DNA of 59,616 nt, taken from NCBI RefSeq assembly GCF_002154695.1, contig NZ_MTAV01000039.1:1-59616 (forward strand), given 5' to 3'. Under the pieces are notes generated by a model. It saw only the letters and a list, made by a program, of their open reading frames with translations. It had not been told where the DNA came from and did not search any database. Below, in pieces: positions 1 to 9,095 of this stretch (positions are counted from its first letter, which is position 1; every line of letters starts with the position of its first letter). The position numbers and the translations under genes are program-made. This DNA is from Nostoc sp. T09 (GTDB taxonomy: Bacteria > Cyanobacteriota > Cyanobacteriia > Cyanobacteriales > Nostocaceae).

Positions 1-328
1 ATGATTTTTTCCCCTCAACACTTGCAATTTTACCTGTTTTAGGGAATGAAACAGCCCTGCTTTTCAAGGGGGGTAGGGGGGATCTAAATGTGCTTAAAAA
101 CACTACAAACCACTTTTCAAACAACCTCTAATCTCTGCCAGCATTATGAGCGAATGACGCAGCTATTTTTTGGCGATACTGAGTTTCATAATGGCAGCGC
201 TTGATTACCCATTTCTTAGCGCTTCAGCAAGTATTTGTATAGTTTACTACCAATAACCTGATATTACTTTCCAAGTTACGATCAATAAAGAAGTAATAAT
301 TTTCTAAGGCAACACTAGGAGAATTTTA
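1..328. other. Intergenic stretch, no gene seen
   Basis: No convincing reading frame. It carries a G-rich tract around 68-83 of a kind scattered through Nostoc-type intergenic DNA. The last 15 bases hold the ribosome binding site (AGGAG at 315-319) of the following small gene. Confidence 0.5.
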
Positions 329-547
329 ATGTTCATTGATGAATTGTCACCAATCTTTAAGGAATTTACTCAACATCCAGTCTCATTTTTGGGTGGATTG
401 TTTTCGGGTGTGTTTCGACTCAACCTTGCAGACGATCCCGTAAAAAGCTGGCTAGATAAACAAACAGGTTCAACCAGTTATACTTCGGCTGCAACTGAGG
501 CCAATAATGGTAAAGCTGCTGGCCCTCAACAAATTGCGATTGAGTAA
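329..547 (+). CDS. Small conserved cyanobacterial protein of unknown function
   Basis: This is a 72-residue protein that I do not recognise by function. The ATG is preceded by a good ribosome binding site (AGGAG, nine bases upstream), and an intrinsic terminator lies 25 bases past the stop, so it looks like a self-contained expressed unit. The N-terminal half (residues 1-45) is mixed hydrophobic with a Gly/Phe-rich segment around residues 19-28. The C-terminal third is polar and rich in Thr, Ser, Ala and Gln, probably disordered. There is no clear signal peptide and no cysteine. It lies 280 bases upstream of fbp on the same strand, but the terminator between them argues against an operon. Confidence 0.6.
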   Translation: MFIDELSPIFKEFTQHPVSFLGGLFSGVFRLNLADDPVKSWLDKQTGSTSYTSAATEANNGKAAGPQQIAIE

Positions 548-572
548 TAGTTAGATAGGTTTTAGTAACTTG

Positions 573-606
573 AAGGTCTGCCGCTCATGGGCAGACCTTT
601 ATTTTT
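573..606 (+). terminator. Intrinsic terminator after the 72-residue ORF
   Basis: A perfect 10-bp stem (AAGGTCTGCC at 573-582, GGCAGACCTT at 590-599) with a 7-base loop is followed at once by a T-rich run, the classic Rho-independent form. It separates the small gene from the fbp cluster. Confidence 0.9.
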
Positions 607-828
607 AAAATAAATGTACCAATAATCCTAAGTAGATTTGCTCAAATGTATTACCGTAACTTGGCGATTACCCTAGGCATAACAGCCATAAAATATTCAT
701 TTCTTTAGTTTATCTAAAAACACATCTAGGTTATCAAATTACCTTTCTAAGATAGAGGCAGCGACCATCATAAATTGCCATAAACGGCATCAGCAGAACC
801 AACACACAGTCCTAGGGAGAACAACACA

Positions 829-1878
829 ATGACTCAAGCGCCTGAATCTTTAAATTTGTCTAACAACTACGCTGGAGATAAGACTTTAGATAGAGATTGT
901 ACAACGTTATCCCGTCACGTCTTACAGCAATGTCAAAGTTTTTCCTCTGAGGCACAGGATCTGAGTGCCCTCATGAATCGAATTGGTTTGGCAGGCAAAC
1001 TCATTGCACGTCGCCTTAGCCGTGCTGGATTAATGGAAGGTGTTCTGGGTTTTACAGGGGAAGTGAATGTGCAGGGAGAATCCGTCAAAAAGATGGATGT
1101 TTACGCCAATGACGTATTTATTGCTGTTTTTAAGCAAAGCGGCTTAGTTTGTCGCTTAGCTTCTGAGGAAATGGATAAACCTTACTACATTCCAGAAAAC
1201 TGTCCCATTGGCCGCTATACCTTGCTGTATGACCCAATTGATGGCTCCTCCAACACCGATAACAATCTCAGTTTGGGTTCGATTTTTGCCATTCGGCAGC
1301 AGGAAGGCAACGATACCGATGGCAAGGCTGTTGACCTGCTCACTAATGGACGCAAGCAACTTGCCGCAGGATACATACTCTATGGTCCTAGCACAATGCT
1401 GGTCTATACTATAGGTAAGGGCGTTCACTCATTTACCCTTGATCCCAGCTTGGGTGAGTTTATTCTCACAGAAGAAAATATAAAAATTCCCAATCACGGC
1501 TCGGTGTATAGCGTGAACGAAGGAAATTTTTGGCAGTGGGAAGAATCGATTCGGGAATATATCCGCTATGTCCATCGCACAGAAGGCTATACAGCTCGCT
1601 ATAGTGGGGCAATGGTGAGCGATATCCATAGAATTTTGATTCAAGGCGGAGTGTTTCTCTATCCAGGTACAATTCAAAAACCAGAAGGTAAATTGCGCCT
1701 GCTTTATGAAACTGCTCCCCTAGCCTTTTTGATTGAGCAAGCAGGGGGTCGTGCCACCACAGGATTGGTAGATATCTTGGACGTAGTACCGAAAAAACTG
1801 CATCAGCGCACACCTCTAATTATTGGTAGCAAAGAGGATGTAGCTAAGGTGGAGTCTTTTATTCAGAACGGTCACTAG
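829..1878 (+). CDS. fbp: Fructose-1,6-bisphosphatase, class I
   Basis: This cytosolic enzyme hydrolyses fructose 1,6-bisphosphate to fructose 6-phosphate, feeding hexose phosphate back to the oxidative pentose phosphate route and gluconeogenesis. The 349-residue length fits class I FBPases. The metal and substrate signatures are in place: SEE at 112-114 and DPIDGSSN at 135-142, with a further conserved Tyr/Arg-rich region at about 230-255. The start ATG has GGGAGA upstream. The order fbp-tal-zwf-opcA on one strand is the arrangement described for Nostoc sp. ATCC 29133 (N. punctiforme). The 322-base gap before tal leaves room for a separate tal promoter. This is the FBPase-only type, not the GlpX-like bifunctional FBP/SBPase of the Calvin cycle. 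Confidence 0.96.
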   Translation: MTQAPESLNLSNNYAGDKTLDRDCTTLSRHVLQQCQSFSSEAQDLSALMNRIGLAGKLIARRLSRAGLMEGVLGFTGEVNVQGESVKKMDVYANDVFIAVFKQSGLVCRLASEEMDKPYYIPENCPIGRYTLLYDPIDGSSNTDNNLSLGSIFAIRQQEGNDTDGKAVDLLTNGRKQLAAGYILYGPSTMLVYTIGKGVHSFTLDPSLGEFILTEENIKIPNHGSVYSVNEGNFWQWEESIREYIRYVHRTEGYTARYSGAMVSDIHRILIQGGVFLYPGTIQKPEGKLRLLYETAPLAFLIEQAGGRATTGLVDILDVVPKKLHQRTPLIIGSKEDVAKVESFIQNGH

Positions 1879-2200
1879 TACCGCTGTGCGGAGTCAAAAA
1901 GCCTATTTCATCAGCTTTTCATGGATTTTGAATAGGAGCTTTATTTCCGCTCTGCTGCACTAGTAAGAGTCACAAAGGTATCAAAAACGCTGTGAGCATC
2001 CGCCACTAAGTAAGTAAAAGTTAATTACGGCGATTGGGAATGCAGAATAGCTCTTTTGGAAAGTGAAATAAACATTATCTCAGCTGGTCGATGCAATAAG
2101 TGATTGGCAACGCCACAATTCAAAAGTCACCATCAACATTTGATGGGTTTTGCCAACTTCACTTAGAAACATCATTAACAGGAGTGAAATAAACTTAGCT

Positions 2201-3346
2201 ATGGCAACCAATCATCTATTAGAGATTAAACAATACGGTCAAAGTATCTGGATGGATAATTTGAGCCGTGACATTATTCAATCAGGCGAACTCAAAAATC
2301 TAGTTGAGAATCAAGGAATCTGTGGGATTACTTCCAACCCAGCCATTTTTGAAAAAGCGATCGCTGGTAATGTGATTTATGATGCCGATATAGAAGCTGG
2401 AGTTCGCGCTGGCTTACCCACATACAAAATTTATGAATCCCTAGCTTTTGCAGATATCCGCACTGCTTGTGATATTTTACGCCCTGTATATGAAGCCTCG
2501 AATAGACTAGATGGTTATGTGAGTATCGAAGTCCCACCAACCATTGCCCATGATACTGAAGCCACAATCAACGAAGCCCGCCGCTATTTCCAAGAAGTTG
2601 GGCGGGAAAATTTGATGATTAAAATTCCTGGTACAGAAGCTGGATTGCCAGCAGTGGAACAGGTGATAGCTGAAGGCATGAATGTCAATATCACACTGCT
2701 GTTCTCAGTAGAAAGCTACATTAACACAGCTTGGGCTTATATTCGCGGCTTAGAAAAACGGGTCACAGCAGGTGAAGACATCAGCAAAATAGCTTCAGTA
2801 GCTAGCTTCTTCCTCAGCCGAATTGACAGCAACATTGACGCTAAGATTGATGCTAAGTTGAAAAAAGGCGTTGATGATATTGCCGTAGAGGCAAAACTAA
2901 AAGCTGTGAAAGGGAAAGTAGCGATCGCTAATGCCAAGATTGCTTACCAAGAATACAAGAAAATTATCAACAGTGAGCGTTGGCAAGCCTTAGCCGCAAA
3001 AGGAGCTAAAGTACAGCGCTTACTTTGGGCTAGCACTAGCACCAAAGACCCCAGCTACAGCGACGTTATGTATGTCGATGAGTTGGTTGGCCCAGATACT
3101 GTCAATACCCTACCACCAGCAACAATTACCGCCTGTGCAGATCACTGCGATGTCGCTAATCGTGTGGAAACAGGTGTAGAAGAAGCTTACACGCTGATAG
3201 AAAACCTCAAAGATCCTGACATCAATATTGATATCGATACCGTGATGGACGAACTGCTAGTTGAAGGAATTGATAAATTTGTCCAGCCCTTCCAGTCATT
3301 AATGAACTCTTTAGAAGACAAAGTCAAGCTATTGTCACCAGTGTAG
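2201..3346 (+). CDS. tal: Transaldolase
   Basis: Transaldolase moves a dihydroxyacetone unit between sugar phosphates in the non-oxidative pentose phosphate pathway. The 381-residue length and sequence fit the long bacterial transaldolase subfamily. The Schiff-base lysine is K141 in the KIPGTEAG motif (141-148), and the conserved SNPAIF motif lies at 45-50. I start at the ATG at 2201, because the N-terminus beginning MATNHLLE matches what I remember of Nostoc transaldolases; the frame extends upstream to 2150 without a better start. A ribosome binding site (AGGAG, 2180-2184) lies 16 bases before this ATG, which is rather far. It is second in the fbp-tal-zwf-opcA cluster. Confidence 0.95.
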   Translation: MATNHLLEIKQYGQSIWMDNLSRDIIQSGELKNLVENQGICGITSNPAIFEKAIAGNVIYDADIEAGVRAGLPTYKIYESLAFADIRTACDILRPVYEASNRLDGYVSIEVPPTIAHDTEATINEARRYFQEVGRENLMIKIPGTEAGLPAVEQVIAEGMNVNITLLFSVESYINTAWAYIRGLEKRVTAGEDISKIASVASFFLSRIDSNIDAKIDAKLKKGVDDIAVEAKLKAVKGKVAIANAKIAYQEYKKIINSERWQALAAKGAKVQRLLWASTSTKDPSYSDVMYVDELVGPDTVNTLPPATITACADHCDVANRVETGVEEAYTLIENLKDPDINIDIDTVMDELLVEGIDKFVQPFQSLMNSLEDKVKLLSPV

Positions 3347-3465
3347 GGATTAAGGATTGGGGGCTAAGGACTAGGAACTTGTGAAGAGTTTTCTCAATAC
3401 CTAATACCCAGTACCCAATCCTCGATCTTCAGTCCAAAATCCAACATCTCAAATCCAACATTGTT

Positions 3466-4995
3466 ATGGTCAGTCTGCTAGAAAATCCCCTGCGCGTTGG
3501 TCTACAACAGCAAGGGATGCCCGAACCCCAAATTATAGTTATCTTTGGCGCTTCTGGTGACCTTACCTGGCGCAAACTAGTACCAGCACTGTACAAATTG
3601 CGACGAGAACGCCGCATTCCACCAGAAACTACTATTGTCGGTGTGGCACGTCGGGAGTGGAGCCACGACTACTTCCGCGAGCAGATGCAGAAGGGCATGG
3701 AAGAGGCTCATAGTAGTGTCGAGCTAGGCGAACTCTGGGAAGACTTCTCTCAAGGTCTGTTCTATTGTCCTGGGGACATAGACAACCCTGAAAGCTACCG
3801 GAAACTGAAAGACTTATTGAGCGAACTCGACCAGAAACGTGGCACAAGGGGAAACCGGATGTTCTACCTTTCTGTCGCTCCTAACTTCTTCCCAGAAGCT
3901 ATTAGGCAGCTAGGGGGAGCGGGAATGCTAGACGACCCATACAAGCACCGTTTGGTGATTGAAAAGCCTTTTGGTAGAGACTTAGCTTCTGCCAAGAGCC
4001 TTAATAAAGTCGTACAGAAATACTGCAAAGAAAACCAAGTTTATCGCATTGACCACTACTTGGGTAAAGAGACTGTTCAGAATTTGCTAGTGTTTCGCTT
4101 TGCCAATGCGATTTTTGAGCCTTTGTGGAATCGTCAATTTGTTGACCATGTCCAAATTACTGTGGCAGAAACCGTAGGAGTTGAAGACAGGGCTGGGTAC
4201 TACGAAAAAGCCGGGGCACTGCGGGATATGTTGCAAAACCACCTGATGCAACTTTATTGTTTGACCGCAATGGAAGCACCGAACTCAATGGATGCCGACA
4301 GTATCCGTACCGAAAAAGTAAAAGTGCTTCAAGCTACTAGACTTGCAGATGTGAATAATTTGTCCCGTTCCTGTGTGCGCGGTCAATATAGCTCTGGTTG
4401 GATGAAAGGGCAACCAGTTCCAGGGTATCACCAAGAACCAGGAGTTGATCCTAACTCGACAACACCCACCTATGTGGCGATGAAGTTTTTGGTAGATAAC
4501 TGGCGCTGGCAAGGTGTGCCATTCTACCTGCGAACTGGTAAGCGGATGCCCAAGAAAGTTAGTGAGATTTCCATCCACTTCCGCGAAGTCCCATCTCGGA
4601 TGTTCCAATCTGCCGCACAACAGCGGAATGCCAACATTTTAGCGATGCGAATTCAACCGAATGAAGGGATCTCCCTGCGTTTTGATGTCAAAATGCCTGG
4701 GGCAGAATTCCGCACCCGTTCCGTTGATATGGACTTTAGTTATGGTTCCTTTGGCATCCAAGCAACTTCCGATGCTTACGATCGCCTATTTCTCGATTGT
4801 ATGATGGGCGACCAAACATTATTTACACGGGCAGATGAAGTGGAAGCCGCTTGGCAGGTAGTAACACCAGCCCTTTCCGTTTGGGACGCACCCACAGATC
4901 CAACTACCATTCCCCGGTACGAAGCAGGTACTTGGGAACCAGCAGAAGCGGAACTCTTGATTAATCAGGATGGTCGTCGCTGGCGCAGACTGTAA
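3466..4995 (+). CDS. zwf: Glucose-6-phosphate 1-dehydrogenase
   Basis: This is the first enzyme of the oxidative pentose phosphate pathway (glucose 6-phosphate + NADP+ to 6-phosphogluconolactone + NADPH), the main reductant source in the dark and in heterocysts. At 509 residues it has the normal length. The NADP-binding motif GASGDLT is at 28-34, the substrate motif RIDHYLGK at 194-201 and EKPFG at 166-170. Cysteines lie at 187 and 445, the positions I recall for the redox-regulated pair in the Anabaena enzyme, which suggests thioredoxin inactivation in the light. The next gene, opcA, encodes its activator. The 119-base tal-zwf gap contains short AATCCAACAT-type repeats. Confidence 0.97.
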   Translation: MVSLLENPLRVGLQQQGMPEPQIIVIFGASGDLTWRKLVPALYKLRRERRIPPETTIVGVARREWSHDYFREQMQKGMEEAHSSVELGELWEDFSQGLFYCPGDIDNPESYRKLKDLLSELDQKRGTRGNRMFYLSVAPNFFPEAIRQLGGAGMLDDPYKHRLVIEKPFGRDLASAKSLNKVVQKYCKENQVYRIDHYLGKETVQNLLVFRFANAIFEPLWNRQFVDHVQITVAETVGVEDRAGYYEKAGALRDMLQNHLMQLYCLTAMEAPNSMDADSIRTEKVKVLQATRLADVNNLSRSCVRGQYSSGWMKGQPVPGYHQEPGVDPNSTTPTYVAMKFLVDNWRWQGVPFYLRTGKRMPKKVSEISIHFREVPSRMFQSAAQQRNANILAMRIQPNEGISLRFDVKMPGAEFRTRSVDMDFSYGSFGIQATSDAYDRLFLDCMMGDQTLFTRADEVEAAWQVVTPALSVWDAPTDPTTIPRYEAGTWEPAEAELLINQDGRRWRRL

Positions 4996-4997
4996 GT

Positions 4998-5135
4998 ATT
5001 AGTCATTAGTCATTAGTCATTAGTCATTAGTCATTAGTAAAAACCTCAATGACAAATGACAAAGGACAAATGACAAAGGACAAAGCGCAAAGTCTGAGCG
5101 GAGGCGTCCTCCGATCAGAACTTTGTAAGAGAGGA
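4998..5135. repeat. Heptanucleotide tandem repeats and a palindromic repeat between zwf and opcA
   Basis: Positions 4998-5038 hold about six tandem copies of the heptamer ATTAGTC. Positions 5049-5085 carry ATGACAA/AGGACAA heptamers, essentially the same family on the other strand. Then 5087-5125 forms an imperfect palindrome with arms near AAGTCTGAGCGGAGG and CCTCCGATCAGAACTT. These match the short tandemly repeated sequences and palindromic repeats typical of Nostocales. They leave the zwf-opcA spacing at 165 bases, so co-transcription is plausible. A translated frame across 5049-5240 is an artefact of the repeat. Confidence 0.85.
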
Positions 5136-5160
5136 CAAATGACAAAATCCAAAATTGACT

Positions 5161-6540
5161 ATGACTTCCCAAGCTCCTACGATTTTCTCACTGCAAGCAC
5201 CAAAGGATATTTCGCTGACAGAGATAGAAGCGGAACTTAATCAAATTTGGCAAAGCTACGGCATTGCCGGTGATGATGGTGCGCTTCCCGCGGCAACTCG
5301 CGCCACTACTTTTACCTTAGTGGTTTACGAGCCAGAACAAACCCAGTCTTTATTGGCGGCTTTAGGCTTTTACAAGGGACCGATTGACGGAATTTTAGGA
5401 CCGCAAACGAAAGCGGCACTACGGGAAGCACAGAAAAAATATGAACTGCCTCAAACCGGAACCGCGACTCCAGAAACCCTCGCTATCTTGCGAGAAAAAT
5501 TTGCCAAAGGTCAACGAAACGGATCTATTGCGGAAAGTAGTGCTAGTAGTATGCCCTATGGTGTAGATGCGGCTAGCCCCCGGATTGCTGATGAGATTGC
5601 TATCCGCAACCCGTGCCGCATTATTGCTCTGTGTCCTATTGTCGGTGAAGATGAAGGTGTTAAAGCTCAAGTTTCTGCTTATTGCCCCATCCAAAAGCAA
5701 TCTTCAAGTACACTCATCTGCTGTGAATACATAACCCTGTCTGGAACTCCCAGCGCCTTAGAACGGATAGGAGGAATGATTCCAGCATTGTTGATTGGTG
5801 GCTTGCCAAAGTTTCTCTGGTGGAAGGCAACACCAGACCCCAACAACTCTTTATTCAAGAGACTGGCTGCTGTTTGCAATAATGTCATCGTAGATTCTTG
5901 CAACTTTAACAAGCCAGAACACGATCTACTAAGCCTACAAGAGTTAGTAGAAAATGGTATACCTTTAGCTGATTTGAACTGGCGACGCTTGGCCGCGTGG
6001 CAAGAATTGACAGCTCAAGCCTACGACTCACCTCATCGTTGTGGTGCCCTTAAAGAGATTGATCGAGTTAACATTGATTACGAAAAAGGCAACCCCACAC
6101 AAGCGTTGCTGTTTTTAGGTTGGCTGGCAAGTCGATTGCAATGGCTACCAATTGCCTATGAAAAAGAAAGCGGAGATTACGAAATCGCTAAAATTCGCTT
6201 TGTTTCCCAAGATCAAAAGCAAGTAGAAGCTGAATTAGCAGGAGTTCCAGTTGCTGACGCGGGTGAAGTGGCTGGCGATTTAATTGCTCTACGCCTGAGT
6301 TCTACCAATCTCAACGCAGACTGCGGTACAGTGATTTGTACTGAGACTGGTGGTTGTATGCGGATGGAAACACATGGTGGTGCCCAGTCCGCAGGTTTGT
6401 TTCAACAAGTAAGTTCTCTTTCGGAACAAAAGGCAGAAGCATTGTTGAGCCAACAGGTGCAGCGTTGGGGTCATGAGGCACTTTTTGAAGACACCTTGGC
6501 AATCACAGCGCAATTATTAAAGTTAGGAGAGAAGAGTTAG
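5161..6540 (+). CDS. opcA: OpcA, allosteric activator of glucose-6-phosphate dehydrogenase
   Basis: OpcA binds G6PDH and activates it and is needed for full activity in Nostoc and Anabaena. The protein has 459 residues from the ATG at 5161; a TTG two codons upstream is possible but less likely. Residues about 61-110 form a peptidoglycan-binding-type helical repeat (ALGFYKGPIDGILGP region), a known N-terminal addition in cyanobacterial OpcA. The rest is the OpcA/G6PD-assembly domain, ending in a Cys-bearing segment near residues 395-415. It directly follows zwf, as expected. A strong hairpin 51 bases past the stop marks the end of the cluster. Confidence 0.95.
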   Translation: MTSQAPTIFSLQAPKDISLTEIEAELNQIWQSYGIAGDDGALPAATRATTFTLVVYEPEQTQSLLAALGFYKGPIDGILGPQTKAALREAQKKYELPQTGTATPETLAILREKFAKGQRNGSIAESSASSMPYGVDAASPRIADEIAIRNPCRIIALCPIVGEDEGVKAQVSAYCPIQKQSSSTLICCEYITLSGTPSALERIGGMIPALLIGGLPKFLWWKATPDPNNSLFKRLAAVCNNVIVDSCNFNKPEHDLLSLQELVENGIPLADLNWRRLAAWQELTAQAYDSPHRCGALKEIDRVNIDYEKGNPTQALLFLGWLASRLQWLPIAYEKESGDYEIAKIRFVSQDQKQVEAELAGVPVADAGEVAGDLIALRLSSTNLNADCGTVICTETGGCMRMETHGGAQSAGLFQQVSSLSEQKAEALLSQQVQRWGHEALFEDTLAITAQLLKLGEKS

Positions 6541-6590
6541 CTCAAGCTAGCAACAAGAAAATTTTCCTAGACCAAGAAAATACTTCAATC

Positions 6591-6631
6591 GCCTCCAGAT
6601 TTTAAGATATTGTTATCTCAAGTCTGGAGGC
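6591..6631 (+). terminator. Hairpin ending the fbp-tal-zwf-opcA cluster
   Basis: Arms GCCTCCAGATTT (6591-6602) and AAGTCTGGAGGC (6620-6631) pair over 12 positions including one G-T wobble. A second short stem (AGATA/TATCT, 6605-6618) sits inside. The T-run after it is weak (CATTTATC), so efficiency is uncertain, but the position between opcA and cobB fits a transcript end. Confidence 0.7.
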
Positions 6632-6759
6632 ATTTATCTAAACTGTTATTTTTTAAATAAAACAATTCTAGTGCTTCTAGCGAAACTAGAAATTTGCAGA
6701 TGTTGTTGAACATTCAATAATTTTACTAATTCAGACTTTTTCAAGACCTGTCTTTTTTT

Positions 6760-8253
6760 ATGGCTTTAGTAATTGCCGGAGAACGTAGTGGGGTGGGCAA
6801 GACAACAGTTACGCTCACCCTTTTAGCATCTTTATGTCGTCGCGGTATCGCGGTGCAATCTTTTAAGGTTGGCCCGGACTATATCGATCCGATGTTCCAT
6901 CAGCATGTAACTGGTCGTGCTTGTCGGAATTTAGACCCAGTGCTAACTTCTGAAGCTTATATCCAGCAATGTTTTGCTAAACATAGCCAACAGAGTGAAT
7001 ATGCTCTGGTAGAAGGAGTAATGGGCTTATTTGATGGAGTATCGTCATTGGTCATTGGTCATCAGTCATTTGCAAAGCACAAAGGACAAATGACAAATGA
7101 CAAAATACCAATAACTGACTTTGCTAGTACAGCACACATTGCGCGATCGCTAGATTTACCTGTGGTGTTGGTAATTGATTGCAGTCGTTTGTCTGGTTCT
7201 GTGGCAGCGATCGCTCATGGTTATTGCTCTTTTGATCAGAGAATTAAAATAGCTGGTTTAGTACTCAACCGTGTAGGCAGCGATCGCCATCTTTCTTTAC
7301 TGAAAAATTCTCTAGAACCATTAGAATTAACCATTCTCGGCGTGTTGCGGCGTCAGGATAACATTACAATTCCCGATCGCCATTTGGGTTTAGTACCCAC
7401 AGCAGAACTCCCGGAACTGGATGCTGTCATCAATCGCCTTGCCGATTTAGGTGATGCTTGCTTCCACTGGGAACGCTTATTACCTCTGTTGCAGAGTCGA
7501 GATGAGGGGGACAGAGGAGAGAAGGGGGATAGAGGAGACAAGGGAGACAAGGGAGACAAGGGGGACAAGGGGGAGAGAAAAGAATGTTTTAATTTATCTA
7601 CTACCTCTGTAGTCAGGATTGCAGTAGCTCGCGATCGCGCTTTTAATTTTTACTATCAAGATAATTTAGACTTGTTGCAACAGTTGGGTGCAGAACTGGT
7701 TTTCTGGAGTCCTCTAGCTGATAGTGAATTACCAGAAAATGTGCAGGGAATTTATTTTGGCGGAGGTTTTCCAGAAGTTTTTGCCCAGCAACTTGCAGAC
7801 AATATCAGCGTCCGTAACGCAGTGAAAACAGCAATTTTGCAGGGAATGCCAACAATTGCTGAGTGTGGCGGATTGATGTATTTGTGTGAGCAAATTATCG
7901 ATTTTGCAGGTAAATCTTGGTCGATGGTAGGAGTGTTACCCACATCTACTCAGATGGGAGGACGCTTAACTTTAGGTTATCGTCGTGCAATCGCTTTACA
8001 AGATAATCTACTAGTATCAGCAGGTACAAATGTTTACGGGCATGAGTTTCATCGTTCGCGTTTAATATCAGCACCCAAGCAGCCGTTGTTTGATACTTAC
8101 CGTTACGATTGTGAGGAAAATATGGGATATGAAGGATGGGATTTACCTGCGAATCTTCACGCCTCTTATATTCATTTACACTGGGGAGCAAGTGTAGAGA
8201 TCCCGCAGCAGTTTATTAAGAAATGTCTGGAATTTCAAATAGATTCACGATGA
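6760..8253 (+). CDS. cobB: Cobyrinate a,c-diamide synthase (CobB/CbiA) with two repeat-derived insertions
   Basis: This enzyme uses ATP and glutamine to amidate the a and c side chains of cobyrinic acid in corrin (B12/pseudo-B12) synthesis. The P-loop GERSGVGKTT is at 7-16, and the N-terminal ATP-binding domain ends near 240. The glutamine amidotransferase domain has its nucleophile C369 in AECGG and His residues at 467-474 (ASYIHLHWG). Two segments look foreign. Residues 95-119 are encoded by heptamer repeats and split the normal LFDG-to-STAH stretch. Residues 249-275 are collagen-like Gly-X-Y triplets in the linker between domains. Both keep the frame, and the protein (497 residues) is longer than the usual 450-470. 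It appears functional, as all motifs persist. Confidence 0.93.
   Translation: MALVIAGERSGVGKTTVTLTLLASLCRRGIAVQSFKVGPDYIDPMFHQHVTGRACRNLDPVLTSEAYIQQCFAKHSQQSEYALVEGVMGLFDGVSSLVIGHQSFAKHKGQMTNDKIPITDFASTAHIARSLDLPVVLVIDCSRLSGSVAAIAHGYCSFDQRIKIAGLVLNRVGSDRHLSLLKNSLEPLELTILGVLRRQDNITIPDRHLGLVPTAELPELDAVINRLADLGDACFHWERLLPLLQSRDEGDRGEKGDRGDKGDKGDKGDKGERKECFNLSTTSVVRIAVARDRAFNFYYQDNLDLLQQLGAELVFWSPLADSELPENVQGIYFGGGFPEVFAQQLADNISVRNAVKTAILQGMPTIAECGGLMYLCEQIIDFAGKSWSMVGVLPTSTQMGGRLTLGYRRAIALQDNLLVSAGTNVYGHEFHRSRLISAPKQPLFDTYRYDCEENMGYEGWDLPANLHASYIHLHWGASVEIPQQFIKKCLEFQIDSR
7044..7110 (+). repeat. Heptamer repeat inserted in the cobB coding frame
   Basis: GTCATTG-type heptamers followed by AGGACAA/ATGACAA heptamers (the family seen at 4998-5085) lie inside cobB. 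They encode about 22 extra polar residues (about 95-119) between the conserved LFDG motif and the STAH motif, which are nearly adjacent in other CobB/CbiA proteins. Confidence 0.85.
7502..7576 (+). repeat. Nine-base tandem repeat encoding a collagen-like linker in cobB
   Basis: Repeats of the GGAGACAAG/GGGGACAAG type, about eight units with decay at the left side, give a (Gly-Asp-Lys/Arg)n run at residues 249-275. The tract lies exactly in the linker between the ATP-binding and amidotransferase domains. Confidence 0.9.
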
Positions 8254-8403
8254 TCGGTAGAACGCAGATGGCAGAAGGGAAAAACTGTGAATTCTATCCA
8301 CCTACTTAAAAGCCTATAGCAATCTATATTATTTGTAAAAATCCCGCTAACCTCAAAGAACTAACAACGCCTAAAATCCTTACCAATGACAAATGACAAA
8401 AGA

Positions 8404-8847
8404 CTAATGACTCTGAGAAGTACCGACATTAATGTTTTCATTTAGTCTGCGAATTAGACGCGATAGCTCACGAATGATATTGACTGCAATTTCGGGAGTT
8501 TCTTCAATGGCGTCATAAAGTTGCTCTTGTGTTAGTTCCAAACAATCACAAGGTTCCAAAGTTGTTGCGGAAGCAGAACGGGGCTGTGTATCAAAAACTG
8601 CCATTTCGCCAAAGTACTTTCCCTTATCTACCTCTGCCAACTTTTTATCGCCAATGTGAACTTTGACGCGACCAGACACAACAATATAAAGCGATCGCCC
8701 TTCTTCTCCTTGCCTAAAGATGGCATGATTAGAGGGAAATGACAGCTCATTCATCACAGAAGCAAGGCGCACGATAAAATCATCCCGCAATTCCTTAAAA
8801 ATGGGGACTCGCCGCACAAATAATAAACGGTCAACGCTGGTTAGCAT
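8404..8847 (-). CDS. Small cyclic-nucleotide-binding domain protein (Crp-like sensor without HTH)
   Basis: The 147 residues are almost entirely one cNMP-binding beta-barrel: FRQGEEG at about 44-50, the phosphate-binding cassette GEMAVFD...PRSASA at about 80-94 (Arg and Ser/Ala positions kept), then a C-helix. There is no DNA-binding HTH, so it is not a transcription factor alone; it may sense cAMP or cGMP and act on a partner, which I cannot identify. The ATG at 8847 is a clear start. The last codons and stop run into ATGACAAA-type heptamer repeats at 8386-8410, so the C-terminal four residues may be repeat-derived. It is transcribed against cobB, tail to tail. Confidence 0.85.
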   Translation of the reverse strand: MLTSVDRLLFVRRVPIFKELRDDFIVRLASVMNELSFPSNHAIFRQGEEGRSLYIVVSGRVKVHIGDKKLAEVDKGKYFGEMAVFDTQPRSASATTLEPCDCLELTQEQLYDAIEETPEIAVNIIRELSRLIRRLNENINVGTSQSH

Positions 8848-9095
8848 GATTGCAAGTTAAAAATCAAACATTATTTTAGGTCATGTTTAACAGTTAGTTA
8901 GTAGGATAGCACCTGTGAAACCCTGCAACGCTGCCAAGATGTACTGTAAACAAAATATATCTTTGGATGATGGTTTACTTATACATACTCTGGGAGCAGT
9001 AGAAATGCGATCGCTCTGCCGCTAAAAATGGTTAGCTAGGAGCAGGGGAAAATAATTTATAGCTGTAATTTAGCGAAAAGGTTGGCTACCAAGGA

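Noticed and set aside
661-679. NtcA-like GTA...TAC site upstream of fbp
   Set aside because: The spacing between GTA and TAC is ten bases, not the required eight, and no matching -10 box was found.
4998-5085. Possible CRISPR array
   Set aside because: The repeats are contiguous heptamers with no spacers, so this is a tandem repeat.
5049-5240. 63-codon forward frame between zwf and opcA
   Set aside because: It is built from the ATGACAA heptamer repeats and overlaps the true opcA start in another frame.
6640-6759. Cobalamin riboswitch upstream of cobB
   Set aside because: No B12-box-like sequence or fitting secondary structure is visible in the short leader.
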